Shown: positions 42,973-51,557 of the stretch, one piece after another | Layout: each line of letters starts with the position of its first letter | Numbering within the stretch: the stretch's first letter is position 1 | Source of the DNA: Glaciecola blandensis | GTDB taxonomy: Bacteria > Pseudomonadota > Gammaproteobacteria > Enterobacterales > Alteromonadaceae | Direction: 5' to 3' | NCBI RefSeq assembly: GCF_031846165.1 | Contig: NZ_JAVRIE010000002.1 | Location: 186,001 to 250,000 of the forward strand | DNA: 64,000 bases | The notes under the pieces: model-generated | Seen by the model: the letters and a program-made list of their open reading frames with translations, nothing else | Told to the model about the DNA's origin: nothing | Database searches by the model: none | Position numbers and translations under genes: made by a program

Positions 42973-43578
42973 TTAGCTTTTGTATTTAATTGAACAACCA
43001 TATGGAGGTGTGAGTATTTTTTCAGGTGATTTTCCTGAGTTTAGAGCGTCCATACTTGCATTGACATAGTTGACTGCTTTGGGAATGTCCGCGGGGTTTG
43101 CCGACTTAATACTATCGATAGCGCCGGCATATCGTAACTCGCCTTCTGGATCGATGATATACATATGCGGTGTCGTTTTAGCGGCATACATTTTACCCAC
43201 ATCACCTTCTGGATCGAAAAGAACATGTGTGGGGGCAGCATTTCTATCAGCGCTTAACTGATTAGCCTCATCTGCGCTTACATAGCCTTGTTTGCCAGGT
43301 GCTGAAGAGATAATGGATAACCAAACTACATCTTCGTCAGTATATTTCTTCTGTAGTGATTGCATATTATCACTGCCGTAGTGTTTAACAACATAGGGAC
43401 ATTGATGGTTAGTCCATTCTAGGATGACATATTTACCTTTGTAGTTTGATAGGCTAACTGCCTCACCTTGGCTATTTTGCAGCGTAAAAGTAGGCGCAGC
43501 ATCTTCAATTTTCGCTGCATTGACATTGGCACTTAATACCAGCGCTAATCCGATTGATATTATACGTTTAATAGACAT
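42973..43578 (-). CDS. Exported redoxin/thioredoxin-family protein
   Basis: A 201-residue periplasmic AhpC/TSA-like redoxin with signal peptide (IGLALVLSANVNA). The thioredoxin fold has a reactive Cys60 in HQCPYVVKHY, typical of the CPYVVKHY subgroup, and PTHVLFDPEGDVGKMYAAKTTPHMYIIDPEG, the cis-Pro region. The frame extends to 43611, but ATG 43578 with a GAGGAAC site is right. It overlaps the 3' end of the ScsB-like gene by 11 bases, so the membrane reductase probably supplies its electrons. Confidence 0.9.
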   Translation of the reverse strand: MSIKRIISIGLALVLSANVNAAKIEDAAPTFTLQNSQGEAVSLSNYKGKYVILEWTNHQCPYVVKHYGSDNMQSLQKKYTDEDVVWLSIISSAPGKQGYVSADEANQLSADRNAAPTHVLFDPEGDVGKMYAAKTTPHMYIIDPEGELRYAGAIDSIKSANPADIPKAVNYVNASMDALNSGKSPEKILTPPYGCSIKYKS

Positions 43579-45703
43579 TTGAAAGTTCCTCTTGGGCTTG
43601 TTTAAGGGCATTTACAACGATACCAGGGCTTAACATTTGGGGTAAAACTGTATACGAATTTGTTCCTGCATAGACCACATACAATGGAACGCCAGCTCTT
43701 TCATAGCGTTTAAGATAGTTTAGGATCTCATCATTCTTGTTTGTCCAATCACCTACCATGTAAGTGACATTATCTTCTGTTAATGCTGAGCTAACCGCTT
43801 GGGTGTTCAGTGCAACTTGTTCATTCACTTTGCAGGTAATACACCAATCGGCTGTCATATTCACTAGTACGACTTTTTGTTCAGCTTTAAGTTGCTCTAG
43901 CGTGTCAGCGTTGAAATCGATTGAGTTTTGCGGCAGTACATCGGTCACTTTAGCTGTTGTGGCCGTTAATACGGTGCTTGCCGGTGTCAGTGGAAGTGCA
44001 ACAAGCAATATCATTAATGCGCAATATAACCACGGCAGGCGAGTTTTTGTCATCAACCAAGCAAATAGGGCAAAGAGAATGAGTGATAGAAGCAAGATAA
44101 ACTGAGCTTCTGTACCTTGTTGGCTGGCAAAGACCCATGCTAACCATGCAACAGTAAAAAACATTGGGAAGGCCAAGAAATGCTTAAACGTGACCATCCA
44201 ATTGCCTGGTTTTGGAAAGTAGTTGCGTAACCTTTCTGACGCGAATAACAAGGTGAGTGGCAAAGCGAAACCGATAGCAAGTGCATTGAAAATTAACACA
44301 GTCACATAAGGCTCACTGACCAGTGCAACGCCCAGCGCGGCTGCCATGAAAGGAGCAGTGCAAGGGGAAGCGACGATAACGGCGAGCACGCCAGTGAAAA
44401 AATGACTTTGAGCATTGTTTCCTGCCACCAGGCCATTACCAAATCCAGCCATTCGGGTACCGATAGTGAAAAGATCAAGCAGTACTAGTGCAATAAACGT
44501 AAACAAGAAGGCCAGTAACCATATTACTAAGGGTGATTGCATGTGAAAGCCCCAACCCAATTGCTCGCCGCCTTGTTGGAGTAAAATAATCAGAATAGCA
44601 AAGGCATTAAAACTGACGACTACACCCAGGAAATAAGCACTTTTTTGAAGTAGGCCGGTGTGCTCTTGTTGCATAGCTAGGGCTTTGATAGACAAAATGG
44701 GTAACACACAGGGCATCACATTTAGGATGAGTCCACCAAGAAAAGCGAAACCTAAGATACCCAATAAGGCAATACCACTTAGCGTGGCAGCTTCACTAAG
44801 CTGAGTGTTTGGCTCGCTGTTCAGATAATACGCTTTCTCACCTTGCTTGACTAAGAATCGTAATGTGTTTGATTCCTCTGTCATACTTGATGGATCAAAG
44901 TATGCGGAGCGCTTCAATAGCACGCTGACAGCATTGTTGGTCACGATTTGTTGCTGTTGTGCCGCATGATCAATAAGGTCGTTTCGCTCTGGAAAGACTT
45001 CCCAAGGGGCGTCGTTTAGCGTATTCAAGCTATTTATATCTGCGAGTGAAAACTTGATAGCAATAGTGTCTTCGTTTATTTCATAGTGACTACTTAGTTC
45101 AATTTCGGAGGGGAGTGTGGTCCTTGTTTTTTCAAAAAGTGGAGCGTCAGGTGTCTTGTTGGTTTGAGTGTCAACGGGCAATTGCAGGTGCAATGTTGCC
45201 CAACCCGGAATGCAATCCTCTTTACAAACCAGCCAAGAGAGAGCCGCGCTGATCTTGACGCTGTCGTGCGCTCGCAAGGAGTCTGTGCTGTTGATTGGTA
45301 CGATCAGTAAATGTTGGCCGCTATAGCCATAATTGACCAAATGCGCGACAGGAATTGCGCTTGGTGTTGGCCATTGAATGTCGCCAAAGCTGAGTGTTTC
45401 TGTATTTTCAGACCAAGTCACTTTAGGCGGCTCACCGCTATCGCCAGGATTTAGCCAATAGGTATGCCACTCAGGGTCCGGTTGAACTTCGATCGCCAAG
45501 TACTGCTGAGTATTTGGCACGAGCGCTTGGTCTTCACTTAACAAAGCGACGCGAATGTGAGGTCCTGTTGCTCTTGATTCTGCCAATGGCTGCTCGTCTG
45601 TATTCTCGACAGAAGCATCTTGCGCTTGGCTGCAAAAAGTGAAAAATGTAAAACAACAAAACAGAAATATTCTGTGTATTCCTAAGTACTTTTTAAGACT
45701 CAT
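43568..45703 (-). CDS. ScsB/DsbD-family thiol:disulfide interchange protein
   Basis: About 711 residues that carry electrons across the inner membrane to periplasmic thiol proteins. After a signal peptide comes an exported N-terminal domain of the ScsB type (residues ~25-280, with Cys in WLVCKEDCIPGWATL), then eight membrane helices with the DsbD-beta cysteine motifs (NVMPCVLPILS and VIVASPCTAPFMAA) and a C-terminal thioredoxin domain with W620-C621-I-T-C624. ATG 45703 has AAAGGA five bases upstream; an in-frame extension to 45751 is rejected. It is co-transcribed with the downstream redoxin. Confidence 0.93.
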   Translation of the reverse strand: MSLKKYLGIHRIFLFCCFTFFTFCSQAQDASVENTDEQPLAESRATGPHIRVALLSEDQALVPNTQQYLAIEVQPDPEWHTYWLNPGDSGEPPKVTWSENTETLSFGDIQWPTPSAIPVAHLVNYGYSGQHLLIVPINSTDSLRAHDSVKISAALSWLVCKEDCIPGWATLHLQLPVDTQTNKTPDAPLFEKTRTTLPSEIELSSHYEINEDTIAIKFSLADINSLNTLNDAPWEVFPERNDLIDHAAQQQQIVTNNAVSVLLKRSAYFDPSSMTEESNTLRFLVKQGEKAYYLNSEPNTQLSEAATLSGIALLGILGFAFLGGLILNVMPCVLPILSIKALAMQQEHTGLLQKSAYFLGVVVSFNAFAILIILLQQGGEQLGWGFHMQSPLVIWLLAFLFTFIALVLLDLFTIGTRMAGFGNGLVAGNNAQSHFFTGVLAVIVASPCTAPFMAAALGVALVSEPYVTVLIFNALAIGFALPLTLLFASERLRNYFPKPGNWMVTFKHFLAFPMFFTVAWLAWVFASQQGTEAQFILLLSLILFALFAWLMTKTRLPWLYCALMILLVALPLTPASTVLTATTAKVTDVLPQNSIDFNADTLEQLKAEQKVVLVNMTADWCITCKVNEQVALNTQAVSSALTEDNVTYMVGDWTNKNDEILNYLKRYERAGVPLYVVYAGTNSYTVLPQMLSPGIVVNALKQAQEELSNVY

Positions 45704-45790
45704 GTCATTCCTTTTGAATCCAGACGCTGCAATATACGTAAAAATCAGCAATATGTATTACATTCTAGTAGACCAACTTGGCCTTTTTTC

Positions 45791-46267
45791 ATGATAAACA
45801 AAATATTTACTATTTTCAGTGGCGCTACCTGTTTAGCAGTTTTGCTGAGTGTTTTAGTGTTTAGCCCTGAAACCAAGGCGTTGAAGTCTCGAAGTCAGAC
45901 CGGAACCTCTGAACTCTCATCATTGAATGAATTAAGATGGCAGTATCGCCTTCTTATAGTCAACAGTGTCAGCCATGCTCAGACCGACGAACTACTTACC
46001 GAATTAGCCTCCAAACAACTAGCCTTAGTAGACCGCAAGCTTGTCGTCTTCATTTTGCAGTCAAACAAGGTGCGCATGTGGACAGGCGGGCAGTTTGTTG
46101 GGGCGTTGGAAGACTCAATAGTGCAAGATGTTAAAGTACGGCTAGCAGATTATCATACCATTTTGATTGGTTTAGACGGTGGTGGTAAAGCCAGCTATGA
46201 TGGGCTTTTACTGAATGAAGTCTTTCGCGATATCGATGGCATGCCCATGCGACGAAGGGAGCGTTAA
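45791..46267 (+). CDS. DUF4174 domain exported/anchored protein
   Basis: A 158-residue protein with an N-terminal signal anchor (IFTIFSGATCLAVLLSVLVFS) and a DUF4174 domain (LNELRWQYRLLIVNSVSHAQTDEL, LVDRKLVVFILQSN, HTILIGLDGGGKASYDG, DIDGMPMRRRER). The domain is thioredoxin-like and lacks a CxxC; its role is unknown. It is divergent from the ScsB-like gene with only 87 bases between them, and convergent with the following hydrolase gene (three-base gap). Confidence 0.85.
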   Translation: MINKIFTIFSGATCLAVLLSVLVFSPETKALKSRSQTGTSELSSLNELRWQYRLLIVNSVSHAQTDELLTELASKQLALVDRKLVVFILQSNKVRMWTGGQFVGALEDSIVQDVKVRLADYHTILIGLDGGGKASYDGLLLNEVFRDIDGMPMRRRER

Positions 46268-46270
46268 ACG

Positions 46271-47287
46271 TCAATTGTGTAGTATGCTCAGAAGACGTGA
46301 GTACACAATCTGGGTCAGTAAAATCCTATCGTCGCCAGTGGTGTTAGTAAACTGAATTAAGACGGTATCACTGTCTTTATGATACCGCGCGATGCTGGAG
46401 TAGCCCAGCACCCAACCCGTATGATTATATTCGTACAAGTCACGATATATTTGGTTTTCCTTTTCTGTAAACAAGCTCCCATCGTTGAGTGCTCTCAGAA
46501 ATACTCCGACGTTTTGTGCACTAGCAACGTATCCTTGGTCCAAGTGTTTAAAATCCTCGTCAGAGCCGACGTAATAGCCACTCATTAGCTCTTTTTTCGG
46601 AACGTCGTGGATAGAGAAATAGGTATCTTGCAGCCCTAAGGGTAGAAGAATTTCATTTCTAATATAGTCGGTATACTCATAACCCAATGCAGAGCTCATT
46701 ATGTTCTCTAGTAGCAGGTAATTAGTGTTGGAATACGCATAGTCTTCACCGGGCAAAAAGTCTGCTGGCTTGTCTAGCACTAAATCGAGAGCATCAAGTG
46801 AATTCGATGCCCAATTAAAACCTTCTTGATCAGTGAAGTTTGGAATGCCGCTGCGATGCTGCACCATCATTCGTAAGGTAATTTGGTCAGCGTTCTCGAT
46901 ACGTGAACTTAGCTCAGGCAGATAACTTCCAAGAGTCTTTTCTAAATCGAGTACATTGGCTGCTGCGAGTTTAGCTACCGCGCTTGCGTCGTATAGCTTA
47001 GCGATACTCGCAATCTTAAAAAGTGCGTTGCCATACGCCGGAATTTTTTGGTCTCTGTTGTGCCAACCGCTAGCATATGTGCGAGGCTCTTTATTTCCTT
47101 CATCAACATACACAATCATGCCATCCAAGCCATGCTCGGTGGCTAATTGTATTTCCTCTTCAATGGTCTCGGGTACTGGTTTGACATAGTAAAGACCATA
47201 TTCCCAAGGAGCGAAAATATAGATGCTAGTTGTAGTGATAGAAAGCGCCAATACGACCTTTAGCGCTATCTTTTGCCATTTTTTCAT
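46271..47287 (-). CDS. Serine hydrolase, beta-lactamase class C family, membrane-anchored
   Basis: A 338-residue protein with an N-terminal signal anchor (IALKVVLALSITTTSIYIFAP). The active site is S94-I-A-K97 with Y185-S-N187 (YAYSNTNYLLLE); a clear KTG/HxG box is not obvious near the C-terminus (GWVLGYSSIARYHKDSD), so catalysis may be of the esterase/D-peptidase type. No ampR or other resistance gene is nearby. Related to the 6980-8671 hydrolase only at the level of the fold. Confidence 0.86.
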   Translation of the reverse strand: MKKWQKIALKVVLALSITTTSIYIFAPWEYGLYYVKPVPETIEEEIQLATEHGLDGMIVYVDEGNKEPRTYASGWHNRDQKIPAYGNALFKIASIAKLYDASAVAKLAAANVLDLEKTLGSYLPELSSRIENADQITLRMMVQHRSGIPNFTDQEGFNWASNSLDALDLVLDKPADFLPGEDYAYSNTNYLLLENIMSSALGYEYTDYIRNEILLPLGLQDTYFSIHDVPKKELMSGYYVGSDEDFKHLDQGYVASAQNVGVFLRALNDGSLFTEKENQIYRDLYEYNHTGWVLGYSSIARYHKDSDTVLIQFTNTTGDDRILLTQIVYSRLLSILHN

Positions 47288-47378
47288 GAAGATTGGTCTT
47301 TTCTTTCGTTTGATAACATGATGCCAGTATTGCTAAAAAGAACAATCAAAAATGTGTAATTGCATGTTGCTGATTGGG

Positions 47379-47528
47379 ATTCCTGCCTTCGCAGGAATGA
47401 CGATAACAGCAGGAATGACGATAACAGCAGGAATGACGATAACAGCAGGAATGACAATAACAGCAGGAATGACGATAACAGCAGGAATGACGATAACAGC
47501 AGGAATGACGATAACAGCAGGAATGGCG
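47379..47528. repeat. 18-bp tandem repeat grown from a dispersed palindromic repeat
   Basis: ATTCCTGC-CTTC-GCAGGAAT (47379-47398) is a hairpin of the kind dispersed in many proteobacterial genomes. From its right arm (47391) the unit GCAGGAATGACGATAACA is repeated seven times to 47516, with one G-to-A variant in copy four, and a partial eighth copy. It ends just before the GST gene's stop codon at 47533. There are no spacers, so it is not a CRISPR. Confidence 0.93.
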
Positions 47529-47532
47529 CTCG

Positions 47533-48201
47533 CTATTTCTGTGCGAACGCTTTTTCCAGATATGCATGAAATGCAGGCGTGGCTGCTTTCCGTTCTTCTG
47601 CTATCTTTTGTACTTCTGGAAGGGCATTTAGTTTTACCATAAGTTCCTTTGCACCAGGGGCTTCCGCCAGTAAATCAATGTCGAATAGTTTCTTGGCCAC
47701 CGACGATGCTAAATCAACTGAATATAGGAAGAAGATGTCAGCAGCACTCAAGGTATTGCCCGCTAAATAGGGCTTGAAGGATGCAGCTCTCGCAAGCGAT
47801 TGCATGCCATTGTACAAAGCGCGTTTAACTTCTTTTTTTGTATTTTCATGCACTGGTACACCCCAGAAAGCCTCTGTGTGGCAACGTCTAGCAGGTAACT
47901 CGATGTAAAGTTCAACCATTTTGACGAGTTCTTTCACTCTGGCTTTTTCATAGCTATCTGTTGGATAGAGAGGCTGTGTGTCGCTAAGCTCATCCAAGAA
48001 CTCCATGATGACATTCGTTTCAATCAATACGCCCTGACTAGTTTGCAGTGCCGGCACTTTACCGGTTGGGCATATACTCAGATATTCGGGGCTTTGGTTT
48101 GGATATGTGGTGACTTGTTCATAATCGATGCCTTTTAAGGCCATCGCCAATTTCAGCATATTGTGATAATTGCTAACGTCGAATCCATAGAGTTTCAGCA
48201 T
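47533..48201 (-). CDS. Glutathione S-transferase
   Basis: A 222-residue GST. N-terminal thioredoxin-like domain with KLYGFDVSNYHNMLKLAMALKGIDYE, the glutathione-binding VPALQTSQGVLIETNVIMEFLDE (cis-Pro and Glu/Thr), and the C-terminal helical N-capping motif SAADIFFLYSVD. Ser at residue ~9 is a candidate catalytic residue of the theta/beta-like type. It detoxifies or transfers glutathione to an unknown electrophile. The 3' end lies beside the tandem repeat, so the array may affect transcript end or stability. Confidence 0.91.
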   Translation of the reverse strand: MLKLYGFDVSNYHNMLKLAMALKGIDYEQVTTYPNQSPEYLSICPTGKVPALQTSQGVLIETNVIMEFLDELSDTQPLYPTDSYEKARVKELVKMVELYIELPARRCHTEAFWGVPVHENTKKEVKRALYNGMQSLARAASFKPYLAGNTLSAADIFFLYSVDLASSVAKKLFDIDLLAEAPGAKELMVKLNALPEVQKIAEERKAATPAFHAYLEKAFAQK

Positions 48202-48344
48202 GATGCGCTCCTAAGCAGTAGTTATTTCAAGTTCACTCGTGTTTTAGAATTGTGCTACAAAGTAACAACTTTGCAACATTCATTGAGTGATAGACGTCTA
48301 TTATTTACGCTAAGAGTATGGCTTTATACTGAAACTTCCAGCCA

Positions 48345-49061
48345 CTACTTTGGTTTGTAGGCAATTTCGATCATGGTCTTGCCTGAGTGCTTGCGGATCA
48401 TCACGTGTTCGGTAGTCATATAAAAGTGATAGTCTTCCATTAAGTTGAAGCTTTCAGGGAAAGTTGGCATCAGCAAAATTTCGCCTTGAACTAACTTCTT
48501 CACTTTATAGTCAGGTAATTTCGTTTGGTAGAATGCGAGCACTTTGTCTGGCTCATCGTCACTTTCAAAGGTGGCTGCGGGCAACGCTTGTACTTTTCCT
48601 TCCAAAGTCGGCATGATAATCCCAGTGGTCATGTGCATCATGACTTTACTCTGAGGATAAATAGGAAGCGTAATAAGGTCTAGCGTACTTTCGCTTGAGC
48701 GACGCATTGCATCCATAGCCGTTTCCATTTCATCTTGGCTTGCCATTTCGACTTGTCTGTCTGACTCATCAGCACAGTGGTCGAGTTTTCTCTTATTTAC
48801 ACCGGTTTTCTGGCTTAGTCCCTCCATCATGCAAAACTCCATGGTCTCTTCATTGTCGAATCCATGTTTCTTTAAGCATTCTGGCATAACGATCCTAATC
48901 GCCGTTTCGAACTTATCTGCGCTAATCCCAAGACAACTCGCCGAATCTACTAGCGTACCATTGCTTTTCATTAACTCGACCATAAAGTCGACCTCAGACT
49001 CTTGTGCTAAGACCGGAGCAGCAGAAAGTGCGCCTAATAGAAGTGTGGTTTTGAGATTCAT
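48345..49061 (-). CDS. Exported protein of unknown function
   Basis: A 238-residue protein with signal peptide (MNLKTTLLLGALSAAPVLAQ). Four cysteines lie in the first half (SASCLGI, MPECLKK, EFCMMEG, DHCADES), probably two disulphides, and the second half is a beta-rich region (IYPQSKVMMHMTTGII, VLAFYQTKLPDYKVKKLV, YHFYMTTEHVMIRKHSG) resembling proteins that bear a DUF-type lipid- or ligand-binding fold. I do not recognise its family. Single gene on the minus strand. Confidence 0.65.
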   Translation of the reverse strand: MNLKTTLLLGALSAAPVLAQESEVDFMVELMKSNGTLVDSASCLGISADKFETAIRIVMPECLKKHGFDNEETMEFCMMEGLSQKTGVNKRKLDHCADESDRQVEMASQDEMETAMDAMRRSSESTLDLITLPIYPQSKVMMHMTTGIIMPTLEGKVQALPAATFESDDEPDKVLAFYQTKLPDYKVKKLVQGEILLMPTFPESFNLMEDYHFYMTTEHVMIRKHSGKTMIEIAYKPK

Positions 49062-49223
49062 TTGTACTAAGTTACTCCGACAATTTGCGATATCATAAGC
49101 AAAATTAAATCAGCCAAGCAAGCATTTAAAACTAACTAAGGTATGTATTTGAATGTTTTTTGGCTATTAACCCGGTCTTGTTAGTTAAACCTGATTTACA
49201 TAAAGATGTTTAAGGAGAGGCGT

Positions 49224-49658
49224 ATGCATTTAGTTTGCAGCCATTGCGGCGCAATTAATCGAAGTCCAGATGATAAAGATATTAGCGCTGCGAAGTGCGG
49301 TAAATGTCAGGAACCTATCTATTCAAATAGTCCGATTGATCTTAACGATAATACTTTCTATCGTTATATCGAAAAGAATGATTTACCTGTTATTGTTGAT
49401 TTTTGGGCAAGCTGGTGCGGCCCCTGTAAAGCGATGGCGCCAACATTTGAAAAAGTTGCTTCGGAATCTGACAGTATTTTGTTCGCAAAAGTGAATACTG
49501 AAAACGCACCCTCGGTTTCTGCTGATGCAGTCATCCGATCTATTCCTACTCTGATATTCTTTCATAAGGGGCGCGAGATAGACCGTATTTCTGGTGGCCT
49601 TGGTGAGATGCAGTTGAAGCAATGGATTATGCAAAGCATTTCTAAGTTGGGCGAGTAA
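49224..49658 (+). CDS. trxC: Thioredoxin 2 (zinc-binding thioredoxin)
   Basis: A 144-residue thioredoxin 2. The N-terminal zinc-ribbon has Cys5, Cys8, Cys25 and Cys28 (CSHCGAIN ... CGKCQEP); the redox site is W-C65-G-P-C68 in FWASWCGPCK, with the cis-Pro region RSIPTLIFFHKG. It reduces protein disulphides in the cytoplasm and its zinc is released on oxidation, so it responds to oxidative stress. ATG 49224 has a strong GGAGAGG site; the upstream ATG 49206 is rejected. A 5' extension is not needed for the zinc cysteines. Confidence 0.95.
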   Translation: MHLVCSHCGAINRSPDDKDISAAKCGKCQEPIYSNSPIDLNDNTFYRYIEKNDLPVIVDFWASWCGPCKAMAPTFEKVASESDSILFAKVNTENAPSVSADAVIRSIPTLIFFHKGREIDRISGGLGEMQLKQWIMQSISKLGE

Positions 49659-49742
49659 CTTAGCTAACAAATACAAGACTACTTGTTGATATTGCGTTAT
49701 AACTAGCGCATTAATCTCAAATTTTCTAAAAGGTTAGGTGTT

Positions 49743-51539
49743 TTGGACGACCCGCTCATCCCGCTCGTTATTGTTGGTTTGCTCTCTATTGCTTGCCAAT
49801 ATTTTGCCTTTAAAATTCGTGTTCCTGCCATTTTACCTTTATTAATTGTGGGTATTGTTGCGGGTCCTGTTACTGGCGTTATTAATGCAGATAGCTTGTT
49901 TGGAGACCTACTGTTTCCCATCGTTTCCTTGTCGGTAGCTATTATTCTTTTTGAAGGTGCGTTAACGCTCAAAACTAGCGACCTCAGCGGTCATGGTTCT
50001 ATGGTCCGAAACTTGTGCACGGTGGGCACTCTGGTGACTTTTGTGGTGGTATCGCCGGTCGCTCACTTCGCCCTTGGCATGTCGTGGGAAATGTCCTTTT
50101 TGCTCGGCGCCATTGTAACTGTTACTGGGCCGACCGTGATTGTGCCGATGTTACGCACTGTTCGTCCTAGCGCTAAGATTTCAAATATTCTTAGGTGGGA
50201 AGGGATCGTCATCGACCCAATAGGCGCACTTCTTGCGGTGCTGGTTTTTGAATATATTGTGTCAGCGCAAGATGCTGTTTCCCACACCATTTATGCCTTT
50301 GGTTTAACCGTATCTATTGGTTTTGGTATTGGGATTGCGGCAGGGTATTTCCTTGGTTTAGCCCTTCGCAACCATTGGATACCTCACTATCTTACTAATA
50401 CTGCAGTGCTCACTATCATGCTAGGTGCCTTTGCTATTTCAAATGTCATGGCTCATGAATCAGGTTTATTGACCGTGACGATTATGGGTATGTGGATGGC
50501 GAATATGAAAGACGTAGATGTCGACGATATTCTGGAGTTTAAAGAGACATTGAGTGTCTTATTAATTTCAGGTTTGTTTATTCTGCTGGCGTCTAGAATT
50601 GAGCTAAATGCCATCATGAATGTAGGGTGGGGCGCTATTTTCGTTCTGCTGGCCGTTATGTTTATCGCTCGCCCTTTAGGCGTATTCTTATCCTCATTCG
50701 GCACGGGGTTAAACTGGCGTGAACTGGCTCTTCTGAGTTGGATTGCACCGAGAGGGATTGTTGCCGCTGCCGTGTCTGCACTGTTCTCCTTAAAATTAGA
50801 ATCACTGGAATTTGCGCAAGCTGAAATGCTTGTGCCTATGGTCTTTTTGATTATCATCACCACGGTAGTTGCGCAAAGTCTAAGCAGCGCTAAATTAGCA
50901 CAGTACTTAGGAATTCGAGCACCGGCACCTAATGGTTATCTGATTTTTGGTGGGGCTCAGTTCAGTCGTATGTTTGCGCAAGAATTAATGACTCATAATA
51001 TTACCGTTTGTCTGGCAGATACCAACTGGGAAACCATTAAATTAGCCAGAATGGATGGCGTACCCACCTATTTTGGCAACCCTATGTCGGAACACGCATC
51101 TCGAATGTTAGATCTTAACGGCTTTGGTAAAGTGTTAGTCATGTCACCTTATCGTCAGTTAAACCCATTGGTGACGTATCACTTCGAGCATGAGATGGGC
51201 AAAGGCTCGGTGCTTGGTTTAAGTAATAATGAATCGCAACAGCGACCGAGTCATCAAGTTTCAGAGTCGTATAATAAAAAACTGGGTCTTTTTGCGGACG
51301 ACCTCACTTACGGACGTTTAGCTGGCTACACAGCGAAAGGTGCTCAAATTAAAACAACCGGTATCACTGAAAGCTTCAGTTTTGAGGCATACAAGGAACA
51401 GTACAAAGAGCGCTGCTTACCGCTATGCGCTATCGATACAGAAGGACGACTTCAGATTTATACGACATCAAGTGAAATCAAACCTAAGCCGGGATGGAAG
51501 ATCATTAGTCTTATATTGGCAGAAAAGCCAACATCATAG
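49743..51539 (+). CDS. Cation:proton antiporter, CPA1/NhaP type with TrkA-N-like tail
   Basis: A 598-residue sodium(potassium)/proton antiporter. About a dozen membrane helices occupy residues ~1-400 (LIPLVIVGLLSIACQYFAF, ILPLLIVGIVAGPVTG, SVAIILFEGALTL, with GAIVTVTGPTVIVPML and IVIDPIGALLAVLV typical of ion-binding segments). Residues ~400-600 form a cytosolic RCK/TrkA-N-like domain (YLIFGGAQFSRMFAQELMTHN; VPTYFGNPMSEHASRML) lacking the full GxGxxG motif. The start is TTG, and AAAAGGTTAGG upstream gives only a fair ribosome site. Marine salt and pH balance fits the role. Confidence 0.9.
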   Translation: MDDPLIPLVIVGLLSIACQYFAFKIRVPAILPLLIVGIVAGPVTGVINADSLFGDLLFPIVSLSVAIILFEGALTLKTSDLSGHGSMVRNLCTVGTLVTFVVVSPVAHFALGMSWEMSFLLGAIVTVTGPTVIVPMLRTVRPSAKISNILRWEGIVIDPIGALLAVLVFEYIVSAQDAVSHTIYAFGLTVSIGFGIGIAAGYFLGLALRNHWIPHYLTNTAVLTIMLGAFAISNVMAHESGLLTVTIMGMWMANMKDVDVDDILEFKETLSVLLISGLFILLASRIELNAIMNVGWGAIFVLLAVMFIARPLGVFLSSFGTGLNWRELALLSWIAPRGIVAAAVSALFSLKLESLEFAQAEMLVPMVFLIIITTVVAQSLSSAKLAQYLGIRAPAPNGYLIFGGAQFSRMFAQELMTHNITVCLADTNWETIKLARMDGVPTYFGNPMSEHASRMLDLNGFGKVLVMSPYRQLNPLVTYHFEHEMGKGSVLGLSNNESQQRPSHQVSESYNKKLGLFADDLTYGRLAGYTAKGAQIKTTGITESFSFEAYKEQYKERCLPLCAIDTEGRLQIYTTSSEIKPKPGWKIISLILAEKPTS

Positions 51540-51557
51540 CGCCTAAGGCGACTTATC

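Noticed and set aside
47391..47528. Possible CRISPR array
   Set aside because: The 18-base units are directly abutting with no spacers, and no cas gene lies nearby.
47346..47642. Open frames across the 18-bp repeat, coding for repeated HSCCYR- or AGMTIT-type peptides
   Set aside because: They arise because the repeat unit is a multiple of three and has no stop in several frames. There is no ribosome site, and one frame runs antisense into the GST gene.
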